64,000 nt of DNA from Corynebacterium sp. (GCF_030532195.1 NZ_JAUNLP010000002.1:124001-188000), one strand, 5' to 3'. Positions 39,412 to 48,930 are shown, counted from the first letter of the stretch. The notes: generated by a model from the letters alone, not told the origin. A program made the numbers and translations.

Positions 39412-40938
39412 TTACTTTTCCTCTTCGCTTTCACCGTCTGACATCGACCCCACCATGCTGGCCAGCGCATCTGCGACACGCCACATGCCATCTGCGTAGG
39501 AGGCCTTCACCAACACACAATCGGCCGGATTAACTTCTGCGGCCACCAGTTCGGCGGCCTCGGATGTACCCGACACTCTAGAAGTATTTAACCCCAACTC
39601 TTCCGCTTTGTCGGCAAGGGCATGCACATTGACGCTTTGTCCCACCGCAACGAGTCGGTCAATACCACGCTGGACGAGATACTCCGCCAGTGCCTCATGT
39701 TCAGACTCAGCGGAATCGCCGAGTTCACCCATCTGCCCCAGCACCGCCCACGAGGAGGCTTCCTGGTGCTTCGGGCCTGACGCGGTCCGCGCCAGCGCAT
39801 CGATGCCGGCACGCATCGAATCCGGGTTTGCGTTATAGGAGTCATTAATAACCACCACATTGCCCGACAGCTGTTGGACATCCATGCGGCGCTCAGACGC
39901 AGCCACGTGAGTGTTCATTGCTTCGGCCACCTGTGCTGCATCAATGCCGGATTCAACGGCTACTGAAATAGCCGCCAACGCATTTGCCACCTGATGCGCA
40001 CCGTAGACCTGCAACTGAATTGGGAAGGTTCGCCCATCCGGCACATGCAGGACAAACGATGCGCGAGCCAAGTCATCGAGCTTGACATCGCTGGCTCGGT
40101 AATCCGCGCTTGCATGACGAGGCGCAGCCTCATCCGCCGAGAAGTACACCACCTTGGCCTGCGTGCGCGGTGTCATCCCGTAGACGTAGTCATCATCGGC
40201 ATTGAGCACGGCCACGCCACCCTGCTCAGCAGATGGGAGGGCTTCAACCAGCTCGCCCTTGGCCTGTGCAATGGCCTCACGAGAGCCGAACTCACCCAGG
40301 TGCGCAGTACCGACATTGAGCACCGCACCGATAGTCGGCGGAGCAATTCGCGCCAGATGAGCAATGTGCCCAATTCCACGCGCACTCATCTCCGCAACCA
40401 GGTACTTCGTCTCCGGCGTGCACTGCAAGACCGTGTACGGATGCCCAATCTCGTTGTTGAAGGATCCCTTCGGCGCCACCGTGGGACCATCAATCCGCAA
40501 CAGCGTCGCCATCATGTCCTTCGTCGACGTCTTACCCGCCGAACCGGTCACGCCGACCACATGCAGGTTGTCCTTGGACAACTCATCGACGACGTACCGC
40601 GCCAGCTTGCCCAGTGCCTCAAGCACCGCCGCTCCGGACCCGTCCGGGTCATGCGCAAAGGCATCGGCGTTCGACTCCTGCTTGCCCAGGGGCTTGACGA
40701 CGACCGCAGGTTGTCCAACATCACGTGCCGCCAGTGCCATAGTCGCACCTGCCTGCACGGCCTGGCCAATGAAATCGTGACCATCGACCCGTGCACCAGG
40801 CAGGGCCAAAAACAGAGAGCCGTCGCTGACCTTGCGCGAGTCAAACTCCGCAGGCTTGGTGACTTGGGCTTCCGGGTCTACATGGACGAGTTCACCTCCC
40901 ACAATCTGGGAGATCTCCGCAGCGGTCAGGGCAATCAT
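39412..40938 (-). CDS. murF: UDP-MurNAc-tripeptide--D-Ala-D-Ala ligase
   Basis: A 508-residue Mur ligase adding D-Ala-D-Ala. The ATP loop GSAGKTSTKDM and the DSYNANPDSM motif near the C-terminal third are typical of MurF. It is separated from murE by 108 bases that contain no gene I can support. The stop is adjacent to the mraY start. One GCTTGACGACG word lies within it at 40692-40702. Confidence 0.97.
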   Translation of the reverse strand: MIALTAAEISQIVGGELVHVDPEAQVTKPAEFDSRKVSDGSLFLALPGARVDGHDFIGQAVQAGATMALAARDVGQPAVVVKPLGKQESNADAFAHDPDGSGAAVLEALGKLARYVVDELSKDNLHVVGVTGSAGKTSTKDMMATLLRIDGPTVAPKGSFNNEIGHPYTVLQCTPETKYLVAEMSARGIGHIAHLARIAPPTIGAVLNVGTAHLGEFGSREAIAQAKGELVEALPSAEQGGVAVLNADDDYVYGMTPRTQAKVVYFSADEAAPRHASADYRASDVKLDDLARASFVLHVPDGRTFPIQLQVYGAHQVANALAAISVAVESGIDAAQVAEAMNTHVAASERRMDVQQLSGNVVVINDSYNANPDSMRAGIDALARTASGPKHQEASSWAVLGQMGELGDSAESEHEALAEYLVQRGIDRLVAVGQSVNVHALADKAEELGLNTSRVSGTSEAAELVAAEVNPADCVLVKASYADGMWRVADALASMVGSMSDGESEEEK

Positions 40939-41046
40939 GATGTCTAAAGTCCTTGTATTAGTCGAGGTGCAGACACAAAGTAAAGTGTGAGCTCTTGTTT
41001 TTAACTACTGTTTGCAAGTTAACCGCCTCAAGGCGAATCGACGCTG

Positions 41047-42618
41047 TCAGGCATTGCCCTCCAACCGCGCCGACAGTGCCTCAGCCAGCTGCTCGCGATC
41101 GTCGAAGGGATGAATCACGCCCCCGACATCCTGGCCGGTCTCATGCCCCTTGCCGGCGACAACGATGCTGTCACCGCTTTCGGCCAATTCGACCACGCGC
41201 CGGATTGCCTGGCCACGATCGCCGACTTCCTCCACCAGCGTCTCCGCCGCGGCCTCGCCCTTGGCTATAGCCTCCTTGGCTCCGGCCACCACTGCTGCGC
41301 GAATTTCAGCGGGTACCTCAGAGCGAGGGTTGTCATCGGTAATGATGACCACATCGGCGCCGCGAGCTGCCTCCGCTCCCATGATGGGACGCTTGGTGGC
41401 ATCGCGGTCACCACCGGCTCCAACTACGACCAGCACGCGCCCCTTGGTCTGTGCGCGCAGAGTAGCCAAAACCTCGGCCACCGCAGCGGGCTTGTGCGCG
41501 TAATCGACCACTGCGAGGAAATCCTGGCCACGGTCAATACGTTCCATGCGGCCCGGGACGCGAACCTTGGCCAAGCCAGCCTTCGCATCACAATTTGCAT
41601 GACCAATCACATCTAGGACAGCCCAAGCAACAGCGGCGTTGGCCACGTTGAAGGCACCTGGCAGTGGAACATCCAGTTCAACAGGTGCGTCCTGGTTGCG
41701 AGTCAGCGTGACATGCTGCATTCCATTAGGCGTCACAGTCGCAGTGTCCGCAGACCAATCAGCGTGCATTTTCGCCTTCGGGCTGGCATCGGTGACTCGG
41801 TGCTGAGTATGCACCGTGGTAACGCGAACTTCTGGGTCACCGGCGGCAATATCCGCCATGCGGACTCCCCAGTCGTCGTCAATGCATACAACAGCCTGCG
41901 GTGCGTGCAGTGGCCTCTTTGGATCGAACAGCGTGGCCTTGGCCTGGAAGTACTCTTCCAGGGTGTTGTGGAAGTCGAGGTGATCCTGCGAGAGGTTCAG
42001 GAAGCAGCCGACATCAAAGCGGACCCCGGCCACGCGTCCCAGCGACAGCGCGTGAGAAGAAACCTCCATCACAACGTGTGTCACGCCTTCAGTCAGCATC
42101 TCGCGGAAGAGACGCTGCAGCGCAGGTGCCTCGGGCGTTGTCAGGCTAGAGGGAACCTTGCGGCCATTGATGCGGGTGCCGGTAGTGCCGATGATGCCGG
42201 TGGAGCAACCAGCGGCAAGAAGTGCGCCTTCCAGCATGTACGTAGTTGTGGTTTTACCCGAAGTGCCAGTGACACCGATGACGGTCAGCGACTCCGAAGG
42301 GTGCTCATAAATTTCTGCGGCAACGTGACCGAGAACCGCGCGGACGTCATCGACTACTACGACCGGGCGCTGCTTGTCGGTCGCACGAATAATCTCTAGA
42401 CCTTCAGCATCTGTCAGGATGGCTACGGCATCGGACTGCTCGGCGTAGCGGGCACCGTGGGTGCGCGTTCCCGGCAGAGCCGCGAACATACCGCCTGCTG
42501 GAACGTCGGCGGCGTTGAGCTCGATTGCAGCAATATCCACTGATTCTGCGTCGGCGGCGGTCATGCCATCGAGGCGGCCGTGGGCGAGGTTGCACAATTT
42601 CGCAAGGGTGGCGGTCAT
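41047..42618 (-). CDS. murE: UDP-MurNAc-dipeptide--meso-diaminopimelate ligase
   Basis: A 523-residue Mur ligase that adds the third residue. The ATP loop GTSGKTTTTYM is present, and DDNPRSEVP matches the DNPR(x) meso-DAP specificity motif, in agreement with mDAP peptidoglycan of corynebacteria. The start at 42618 is chosen because of AGGAAA eight bases upstream and because a longer frame to 42711 would overlap the end of ftsI. Confidence 0.96.
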   Translation of the reverse strand: MTATLAKLCNLAHGRLDGMTAADAESVDIAAIELNAADVPAGGMFAALPGTRTHGARYAEQSDAVAILTDAEGLEIIRATDKQRPVVVVDDVRAVLGHVAAEIYEHPSESLTVIGVTGTSGKTTTTYMLEGALLAAGCSTGIIGTTGTRINGRKVPSSLTTPEAPALQRLFREMLTEGVTHVVMEVSSHALSLGRVAGVRFDVGCFLNLSQDHLDFHNTLEEYFQAKATLFDPKRPLHAPQAVVCIDDDWGVRMADIAAGDPEVRVTTVHTQHRVTDASPKAKMHADWSADTATVTPNGMQHVTLTRNQDAPVELDVPLPGAFNVANAAVAWAVLDVIGHANCDAKAGLAKVRVPGRMERIDRGQDFLAVVDYAHKPAAVAEVLATLRAQTKGRVLVVVGAGGDRDATKRPIMGAEAARGADVVIITDDNPRSEVPAEIRAAVVAGAKEAIAKGEAAAETLVEEVGDRGQAIRRVVELAESGDSIVVAGKGHETGQDVGGVIHPFDDREQLAEALSARLEGNA

Positions 42619-42685
42619 TGGCGGTTTCCTCTTTTCAGTCAGTTGTTGGTGGACAACAAATTTTTCAAGATTCTTGGTGAAGTAA

Positions 42686-44761
42686 CTACGGCTGAAGCAG
42701 CAGCTTGCCATCGCGCGGTGGTGACGGTGGCACGTTGTAGTGGTTCAGCGCCCAGGCGGCAATGTCCTTAAACAGTGGCGCTGCCGACTGTCCGCCTTCG
42801 CCGTGGACACCGCGCTGAGGTTCATCCAGCATGATGCCAATGACGAAACGGGGATCGTCGGCAGGCGCGATGCCCGCGAACGTGATGAAGTACTTCGAAT
42901 TTGAGTATGCACCCGTGTCCGGATCGACCTTCTGTGCGGTACCGGTCTTACCAGTCAAACGGTAACCCTCGATATCGCTACCAGCGGCGGTACCAGACTG
43001 CTGCCCCGTCGAATCGGACTGCATCACGCCCTCAAACATGGCGCGTACCGTCTTGGCAGTCTCCGGGCTGATAACGCGCACTGGCTCAGGGCGCTGAGCA
43101 GCAGTCTTCACACCATCCGGGGACACGGTCGAACGCACAATACGAGGCGGAATACGCTCACCGTCATTGGCCACGGTCTGGTAAATACCCGTCATCTGCA
43201 GCAGAGTCATCGCCATACCCTGACCGATAGGAAGGTTTGCGAAAGTACCACCTGACCACTGCGGACGCTGTGGCACCAGACCAGCGGACTCGCCCGGCAA
43301 CTCGATACCAGTGGACTGCCCCAGCCCAAAGAGGTGCAGCATCTCTGCAAAGCGGTCCTGGCCCAGTCGCTCAGCCAACATCAGCGTGCCAACGTTGGAG
43401 GACTTACCGAACACGCCTGTGGTAGTAAACGCCTCAGTTCCGTGCTCCCATGCATCGCGCACGGTGACTCCGGCCATATCAATACTGCCCGGAACCTGCA
43501 GAACCTCATCTGGCGTAGTCACACCATCTTCAATGGCAGCGGACGCCGTAATAATCTTCGCTACCGATCCCGGCTCAAACGGATTGGACACCGCAGAGTT
43601 GCTGATGGTGCGTCCCTCTTCGACTTCCTTGCCAATATCCTTGTTTGGGTTGGCAGTATCAGCCTGCGCCATCGCCAGCACTTCGCCGGTCTTGGCATCG
43701 AGAACCACCGCGGAGGCATCCTCAGCACCCGAGTTGGCCTTGGCCTGATTGACCTGCTGTTGGACAAAGTACTGCATGTCCAAATCCAGCGTCAGTTCAT
43801 ACGTCGTGCCATCGACTGCTGGGTGAACGTCACGAGTCGACCCCGGAATAGCCACACCATTAGAGGCAATATCGATGGTCTTACCACCGTTAATACCCTG
43901 CAACGTGGCATCACGGGAGGCTTCAAAGCCGAACTGGCCAACGCCGTCCATGCCGATCTTGCCAATGACATTCGCGCCCGTCGCGCCATTGGGGTACTGA
44001 CGAATATCCTGTCGCTCCGACACCAGCTCCGGGTACTTTTCCACCACGGCAGCTGCCTTATCCGGGTCGACATTGCGGATAAGCACTTCATACGTGCTTT
44101 CCTCATCGCGCAGCTTGTCCAAAATCTCCTTCGAGCTCACGCGCGACGGCGCGCTCATCACCGAAGACTCGTCGGTTTCGGGTTCGGCTTGACGACGGCC
44201 GTTGGACTTAGACCCATCAGCGTCAATGTCTTCGACACCGAGAAGCTTGGGCAGGTCCTTCGCAATTTGCTCAGTGCGCTCGTCGTATTCTGCAACCTCA
44301 TCCGGGCGCTGCTTGTGCGCCTCGCCGATCCACTTTCGCAATGTGGATGGATGAACAGTAATACTGCGGGCCTCCATGGTGAAAGCCATCTGAGCCCCGT
44401 TGCGGTCCAAGATGGCACCTCGACGTGCGGCATCAACAATTTCTACTGTGCGCTGATTTTGTGCGGCTGCCGACAAGTCGGGGCCGACGATGAGCTGTAC
44501 CCATGCAAGCCTGGCCACCAGGACGACAACGGCGATTGCGCCGATGAACTGCAGCCAGTTGCGGCGGCGCAAAAAATCCTTGTTGGTGATGCGCATCTTT
44601 TCGCGCGGCGGCAGGCTGCGATTAGCTGCAGCGCTGCGACCTCGATGACTGTCACGACGCGAGCGATCTTCACCACGCTCACGGGGTTTAATCCTGTAAG
44701 CACGTTCGCCGAAGTCATACCCCCCTCCACGGTTGGGGTAGTCGTCTCCAGATCGAATCAT
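42686..44761 (-). CDS. ftsI: Septal penicillin-binding protein (transpeptidase)
   Basis: A 691-residue class B PBP that crosslinks septal peptidoglycan with FtsW. A basic cytoplasmic tail of about 65 residues precedes one membrane helix (residues about 70-90). Transpeptidase motifs are SVAK at 399-402, SSN at 454-456 and KTG at 605-607. An extended acidic loop (about residues 180-205, DADGSKSNGRRQAEPE) lies in the N-terminal domain. A 149-base gap upstream holds a likely own promoter. Confidence 0.97.
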   Translation of the reverse strand: MIRSGDDYPNRGGGYDFGERAYRIKPRERGEDRSRRDSHRGRSAAANRSLPPREKMRITNKDFLRRRNWLQFIGAIAVVVLVARLAWVQLIVGPDLSAAAQNQRTVEIVDAARRGAILDRNGAQMAFTMEARSITVHPSTLRKWIGEAHKQRPDEVAEYDERTEQIAKDLPKLLGVEDIDADGSKSNGRRQAEPETDESSVMSAPSRVSSKEILDKLRDEESTYEVLIRNVDPDKAAAVVEKYPELVSERQDIRQYPNGATGANVIGKIGMDGVGQFGFEASRDATLQGINGGKTIDIASNGVAIPGSTRDVHPAVDGTTYELTLDLDMQYFVQQQVNQAKANSGAEDASAVVLDAKTGEVLAMAQADTANPNKDIGKEVEEGRTISNSAVSNPFEPGSVAKIITASAAIEDGVTTPDEVLQVPGSIDMAGVTVRDAWEHGTEAFTTTGVFGKSSNVGTLMLAERLGQDRFAEMLHLFGLGQSTGIELPGESAGLVPQRPQWSGGTFANLPIGQGMAMTLLQMTGIYQTVANDGERIPPRIVRSTVSPDGVKTAAQRPEPVRVISPETAKTVRAMFEGVMQSDSTGQQSGTAAGSDIEGYRLTGKTGTAQKVDPDTGAYSNSKYFITFAGIAPADDPRFVIGIMLDEPQRGVHGEGGQSAAPLFKDIAAWALNHYNVPPSPPRDGKLLLQP

Positions 44762-44839
44762 GCGCTAGTGCTTTCTACTAAGTCGATTCGCCGGTGGGCG
44801 AAAACTTCTGCCGTATCGTCTGTCATCGCGACTGATGAG

Positions 44840-44868
44840 TATATAAGTCTACAGTCGCCTGCCTACAA
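44840..44868 (-). promoter_or_regulatory. Candidate internal promoter before ftsI
   Basis: On the minus strand TTGTAG (complement of 44863-44868) and TATATA (44840-44845) are spaced by exactly 17 bases. The predicted start lies about 70 bases upstream of the ftsI ATG. The site overlaps a nested hairpin formed by 44854-44863 with 44884-44893. Confidence 0.45.
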
Positions 44869-44910
44869 TGACTGGTTTTACCAGGTGGGCGACTAAATTG
44901 GCAGCACTTC

Positions 44911-45729
44911 CTACTCTGCAGCTGGGGCAGGTGCTGGGGCCGGAGCGCCCTCAGGTGTCGGAGCCGGAGCTGGTGCAGGAGCCGGGGCTTCAGCCTCGGG
45001 GGCAGGCGCTGGCGCTGGTGCCGGTGCAGGAGCTGGTGCCGGGGCACGATGCTGAGGTGCGTACGGAGCGGTAGCTGGCAGCCCCTCCGGACGCGGGTGC
45101 GCCTCTTCAATAGCCGGAGCCTGCATACCCGGCACGTCCTCAGTGTCCTCCGGGTTCGAGGACGGTACGTGAGGATTCGTCGGAGATGCACCATTCAAGT
45201 CGACAAGCTTGTTCTGCTTGTCATCGCCCGGGCGAACTTCGACAACCTTGCCTTCTGGGTCAGTGGTCAACACGGCCGGCTGCTCCGGGCTCACCATGCC
45301 CTCTTCAACGGCTCGCTGTGCGATTGCACCGGTGGACTTCAGATATGCGACGTCTCGCTCAAGCACCTCGAGCTCATTGCGCAGTTCTTTCTCCTTCGTC
45401 TGGGCTGCATCCAGCTCCAGCGAAGTCGAAGTCGAAATACCAGAGAGGAACATCGCGATCACAATGCCGCCTACCACCAAGAAAATCATGACGGCCGCAC
45501 CGACAAACTTGCGGTTATCTCGCGTGTCCGTCGTAACGCGACGTCCACGCACTGAGATGACCTGACGAGAGCCCGTCCGCCCAAACCGCCTGCGCTGGTA
45601 GAGATCCTGCTCGGTGCGGGTGCTGCGCCCGCGCTGACGTGTTTTCGTCCTGGCGCCGGCGGTGGCGGTCGAGGTCGCACCGCGGGAGGTGCGCCGGTCG
45701 GGGGCGTGCTCCGTGATTGTCGTTGCCAT
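44911..45729 (-). CDS. ftsL: FtsL-like divisome protein with Ala/Pro-rich tail
   Basis: A 272-residue bitopic protein in the FtsL position between rsmH and ftsI (the Rv2164c position). The N-terminal cytoplasmic part is basic (about 70 residues). One membrane helix covers residues about 74-96 (AAVMIFLVVGGIVIAMFLSG). A short coiled coil with ELDAAQTKEKELRNELEVLE follows. The last 70 or so residues are a PAPA repeat with occasional Glu, likely extended across the wall. Identity rests on architecture and position because FtsL sequences diverge strongly. Confidence 0.85.
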   Translation of the reverse strand: MATTITEHAPDRRTSRGATSTATAGARTKTRQRGRSTRTEQDLYQRRRFGRTGSRQVISVRGRRVTTDTRDNRKFVGAAVMIFLVVGGIVIAMFLSGISTSTSLELDAAQTKEKELRNELEVLERDVAYLKSTGAIAQRAVEEGMVSPEQPAVLTTDPEGKVVEVRPGDDKQNKLVDLNGASPTNPHVPSSNPEDTEDVPGMQAPAIEEAHPRPEGLPATAPYAPQHRAPAPAPAPAPAPAPAPEAEAPAPAPAPAPTPEGAPAPAPAPAAE

Positions 45730-45786
45730 TATCGAAAGTTCTCCCAGTACTTAATGTGTGAAGGTGCAGTCAGGAAAAGTGCGGTG

Positions 45787-46827
45787 TCAATCGGCTCGGA
45801 TCCGCTCGATACAGCGGACCCTGACCGGTGCGGCTCGTGGGTTGTCTTCGATTTCGCTTGCCGACGCTTTCTCCGCGCCTCGAGTTACAAGTGCGAAGTG
45901 CGGCTCATGCCCCGGCAGTTCCATCGGCAAATCCGGTGGTGTTGTCGACTTCACGCGTTCGGCAAAGTCCTTCTTGACAATGCGATCTTCCAAGCTCTGG
46001 TAGCTCATGAACACCGCGCGGCCACCGACGGCCAATGCGCCGCAGACCTGAGGCAGGACGTTTTCGAGAGCCTCGAGCTCACGATTGACCTCAACACGCA
46101 GTGCCTGGAACGTACGCTTTGCCGGGTGACCGCCCTTGCGTCGAGAAGCTGCCGGAATGGTCTCGTAGAGCAGCTCCACGAGACGACCCGAAGTGGTGAA
46201 CGGCTCCTTGTCTCGCTCCCGCAGGATTGCGGAGGCGATTTTGCCGGCGAATCGCTCATCACCGTAGGTCGACAGAATGCGTGCGATATCGCCATGTGAA
46301 TAGGTATTCAAAACATCAGCCGCAGTGATCCCCTGACTGGGATCCATGCGCATATCCAGGGGCGCATCGACGCGATATGCGAAACCACGCGCCACCTGAT
46401 CGAGCTGCATCGAGGAAACACCGAGATCAAACAGTGCTCCGGCAATGCCGGTCTGCGCTGCCCGATTTACGATGTCAGCACTCCGAGCACCACCGGCTGC
46501 AGCTTCAATCTCGCCACGCAGAACCTCGTCGAGCGCGTCGAAGCGCACTCGGAACCCTGCAAAGCGATCACCGAAGCGAGCCAGGCGCTCTTCTGCCCCA
46601 CGCATCGCGACCTCATCGCGATCAAGCCCAATTACACACAGCTGCGGGAACTGCTCGAGCAAATACTCAGTGTGGCCACCTGCGCCGAGAGTGCCGTCAA
46701 CGACCACGGCATCGTCGCCAAGCGCCTCAATGCCCGGGCGCAGCAGCTCAGTGACTCGATGAAGCAGAACGGGGACATGACCAAATTCACCGGACTTACG
46801 GTCTTCCGCAGATGCCGATTCGTTCAT
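45787..46827 (-). CDS. rsmH: 16S rRNA m4C1402 methyltransferase
   Basis: A 346-residue SAM-dependent methyltransferase (MraW). It has HVPVLLHRV near the start, the SAM loop [15 protein letters not shown], and [15 protein letters not shown] typical of RsmH. The start at 46827 is supported by GGAGG upstream (TGAGGAGGGGGAAATG); the open frame continues to 47064 without sense as protein. It is the second gene of the cluster after mraZ; the 276-base spacer between them is unusually long and may carry regulatory RNA structure. Confidence 0.96.
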   Translation of the reverse strand: MNESASAEDRKSGEFGHVPVLLHRVTELLRPGIEALGDDAVVVDGTLGAGGHTEYLLEQFPQLCVIGLDRDEVAMRGAEERLARFGDRFAGFRVRFDALDEVLRGEIEAAAGGARSADIVNRAAQTGIAGALFDLGVSSMQLDQVARGFAYRVDAPLDMRMDPSQGITAADVLNTYSHGDIARILSTYGDERFAGKIASAILRERDKEPFTTSGRLVELLYETIPAASRRKGGHPAKRTFQALRVEVNRELEALENVLPQVCGALAVGGRAVFMSYQSLEDRIVKKDFAERVKSTTPPDLPMELPGHEPHFALVTRGAEKASASEIEDNPRAAPVRVRCIERIRAD

Positions 46828-47103
46828 TTCCCCCTCCTCACCGGGACTATGTGTGCTGGTTAGCAAATTTTTTAAAGATCTTGTCCCGATTCGCTTGACG
46901 ACGGTTCTCCGCGTCAGCAACCGGTCTGCGCCAATTTGTGCACTACTGGGGAATGCAAAAGTGGTACAGAAACAAAAAGCGGGGATGTTCACAGGGCCCC
47001 GCCCGACAGAACCTGGTATCGGGGAAGTACACCAGGGGCTATCAGGCAGAGTCCGTGCGGACATTCCCTCTTTTTCTTTATCCCAAGCGGTTTATAAAAC
47101 GCC
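46828..47103 (-). other. Spacer between mraZ and rsmH
   Basis: A 276-base spacer with no gene I can support. It contains an inverted repeat CCTGGT/ACCAGG (47012-47036), a GCTTGACGACG word (46893-46903) and AT-rich patches. An actinobacterial mraW RNA motif has been described upstream of this gene in relatives; I cannot confirm its presence by eye. Confidence 0.4.
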
Positions 47104-47535
47104 TTATAGAACACCGAACAGTGAGTCATCCTCACCATCGGAGAAGTCTGCTTCATGCTCCGCCTGGTAGGCCTCCCAGGACTCCTTGTCCCAGATCTCC
47201 AGAAAGTCAATCGAGCCGATAACCACGCACTCCTTGGACAAATTCGCGTACCGGCGGTGATCCTGAGACAACGTAATTCGTCCCGAACCATCCGGACGCT
47301 GCTCATCCGTGCTCGCCGCGAGATTTCGAATGAAAGCTCGCGCCTTGGCATTCGTACGAGAAGCCTTGGTGGCTCGCTGAGCTAGTTTGACGAACTCCTC
47401 TTTCGGATAAACCGCAAGTGAGTGGTCCTGCCCCTTCGTGACCATCAGGCCACCTGCGAGGTCCTCACGAAACTTAGCCGGCAAGGTCAAACGCCCTTTG
47501 TCATCGAGCTTTGGAGTGTAGGTGCCCAGAAACAT
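47104..47535 (-). CDS. mraZ: Transcriptional regulator MraZ
   Basis: A 143-residue protein with two SpoVT/AbrB-like DNA-binding halves. It has [22 protein letters not shown] at the N-terminus and a second half around [13 protein letters not shown]. MraZ forms ring oligomers and represses the division cluster by binding tandem TGGG repeats; it is the first gene of that cluster. AGGAGG lies ten bases before the ATG. Three GTGGG repeats at the right period lie 137-161 bases upstream. Confidence 0.96.
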   Translation of the reverse strand: MFLGTYTPKLDDKGRLTLPAKFREDLAGGLMVTKGQDHSLAVYPKEEFVKLAQRATKASRTNAKARAFIRNLAASTDEQRPDGSGRITLSQDHRRYANLSKECVVIGSIDFLEIWDKESWEAYQAEHEADFSDGEDDSLFGVL

Positions 47536-47671
47536 GCGTTACTGGCCTCCTATCCCCGTATTCAACCTCGATGTCAACGCATCAAACGCGTCCCGGTTTA
47601 AGTCAGTGCCGAAACTCAGCGCTATCGGATATTCACTTCTGCAATGCTGACAACCTGAATCAACATCACGG

Positions 47672-47696
47672 CCCACTTTACCCCACTATCCCCCAC
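47672..47696 (-). promoter_or_regulatory. MraZ box: three tandem GTGGG repeats
   Basis: On the minus strand GTGGG occurs at 47692-47696, 47682-47686 and 47672-47676, exactly ten bases apart. This matches the established MraZ operator (TGGG repeats with five-base spacers) in E. coli and Mollicutes. It lies upstream of mraZ and should mediate autoregulation of the division cluster. Confidence 0.8.
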
Positions 47697-48060
47697 TATC
47701 AACACTCAAAGGCGAAAATCTTGGCACCCCAGTCTCACTTCAACCCCGCTTCACTTGTACGTTCACACCTCTGACCTCGCATTATAAGAAATCGTCGAGG
47801 TGGAAAAATTGTGGCAGAAAAGTGGGGCGCGTTCCCGCGAGAACCCTCAAAATCCCATCACCTGCGCCGCTTTAGCCTCAATCGCCACTTTAAGTAGCTT
47901 AAATATCAGTTTGCTTCCTAAAGAAATGGACCACGAGCGCCGCTACCCTAAAACATTGCCCCCTATCAGGCCTTTTACCAATAATCGCGACAGATTCGTG
48001 CCACTTTTATAAGGCCACTCACAACAGCACAGCGCGAAATAGCGGCTAACAAACAGCAGA

Positions 48061-48112
48061 GTGGGAGAAAGTGGGGACTTTCGGTGGGGCGAAGTGGGTG
48101 GAATGTCGTGGG
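48061..48112 (+). repeat. Second cluster of GTGGG repeats, opposite orientation
   Basis: GTGGG begins at 48061, 48071, 48084, 48094 and 48108 on the plus strand. The first two and the next two are each ten bases apart, the MraZ-box period, with a 13-base step between pairs. The orientation is opposite to the box at 47672-47696. Confidence 0.7.
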
Positions 48113-48182
48113 CAGGTATAGGGCGATGACGGGGCGAACTTCGTATCCCTACTCCGCACCCCACACGCGTTAAATAGGCAGC

Positions 48183-48217
48183 AAAAAGGGCAAGCCAGTA
48201 AATGGCTTGCCCTTTTT
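48183..48217. terminator. Bidirectional intrinsic terminator
   Basis: A perfect 15-bp stem (AAAAAGGGCAAGCCA at 48183-48197 with its complement at 48203-48217) with a five-base GTAAA loop ends in a T-run on either strand. On the minus strand it ends the DUF3040 gene 18 bases after its stop. On the plus strand it would end any transcript from the mraZ spacer. Confidence 0.93.
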
Positions 48218-48234
48218 ATCATTCTGAAGTTTTT

Positions 48235-48681
48235 TTAACGCCCCTCAAAGCGGCCACGGAAACGAGACTCCAAAGTGGAATCCCCAGAAGTTCCACGTCC
48301 ACCAGATGCACCGCGACGCCCCTTCGGCGACCCGGACTTACCAAATCCGAAGCCCGAAGAAGAAGCAGTCTTGGAAGTTCTTCCCTTCTTACCCGCTCCC
48401 GTCAGCGCCCAAACGCCTGAGCCAAACATGAGGATGAATCCGGCCACTGAAAGAGCAATAAACCAGGCACTCACAGAAAACAGAGCCACGCCGCCGATTA
48501 GCATCAGCAGCCCTAGGAGCATGAGTGCAATCACCTGAAGGGAAAAACCACGCGGCGCACTGTTTTCCTCCGGAAAGCTGAATGCATTTCCGGCCATCGT
48601 CGAACTAAATTTAGGATCCTCAGCGTAGAGTGCAGACTCGATTTCGTCGAGCATCCGCTGTTCGTGCTCAGATAGTCCCAC
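48235..48681 (-). CDS. DUF3040 membrane protein
   Basis: A 148-residue protein starting MGLSEHEQRMLDEIESALYAEDPKF, the hallmark of the DUF3040 family. Two adjacent membrane helices (about residues 48-90) follow, and then a basic Gly/Ser/Arg-rich tail. Its position beyond mraZ corresponds to Rv2169c in M. tuberculosis. The function is unknown. The start is GTG. Confidence 0.9.
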   Translation of the reverse strand: MGLSEHEQRMLDEIESALYAEDPKFSSTMAGNAFSFPEENSAPRGFSLQVIALMLLGLLMLIGGVALFSVSAWFIALSVAGFILMFGSGVWALTGAGKKGRTSKTASSSGFGFGKSGSPKGRRGASGGRGTSGDSTLESRFRGRFEGR

Positions 48682-48930
48682 AATTCCTCCATCGCCTACT
48701 TAAGCATTGCCCACCGTAAAAACTGGTAAACAAAAGCCCGCCCGAAACCAGGTCAACCAAATCAACCTGCGCTACTCACGGACTAGGTGCTGCTAACACG
48801 GCTACCGTTAGCTTCATTCTTACCCTCTTAACGAGCAATCCACCTATATTGTTCCATGAATTTACGCAATTCCCCATTTCTTTGGGAAAGCTCACAATTT
48901 CTAGACGAAGTTTCTGCACTAACCGGGACT
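48682..48930. other. Spacer between HEPN and DUF3040 genes
   Basis: A 249-base spacer, AT-rich towards 48840. One imperfect hairpin (GCTAA...TTAGC with a two-base bulge, about 48791-48811) lies beyond the HEPN gene stop without a T-run, so it is not a convincing intrinsic terminator. Otherwise I see nothing. Confidence 0.5.

Larger units (their letters stand above)
47536..48234. other. 699-base spacer upstream of mraZ
   Basis: No protein gene is supported here. From mraZ outward it holds the mraZ leader, the MraZ box (47672-47696), a degenerate series GTGGA/GTGGC/GTGGG at 47800-47826 with an 11-base period on the plus strand, an AT-rich stretch, five plus-strand GTGGG repeats at 48061-48112, a TATAGG hexamer at 48117-48122 and a strong bidirectional terminator at 48183-48217. 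The short open frames in it have no ribosome sites. Confidence 0.6.

Noticed and set aside
44911..45060. Repeated CCGGAGC-like units suggesting a tandem repeat element
   Set aside because: They are coding repeats for the Ala/Pro tail of the FtsL-like protein.
47800..48012. A 70-codon open frame in the mraZ spacer
   Set aside because: No ribosome site, odd composition, and it overlaps regulatory repeats.
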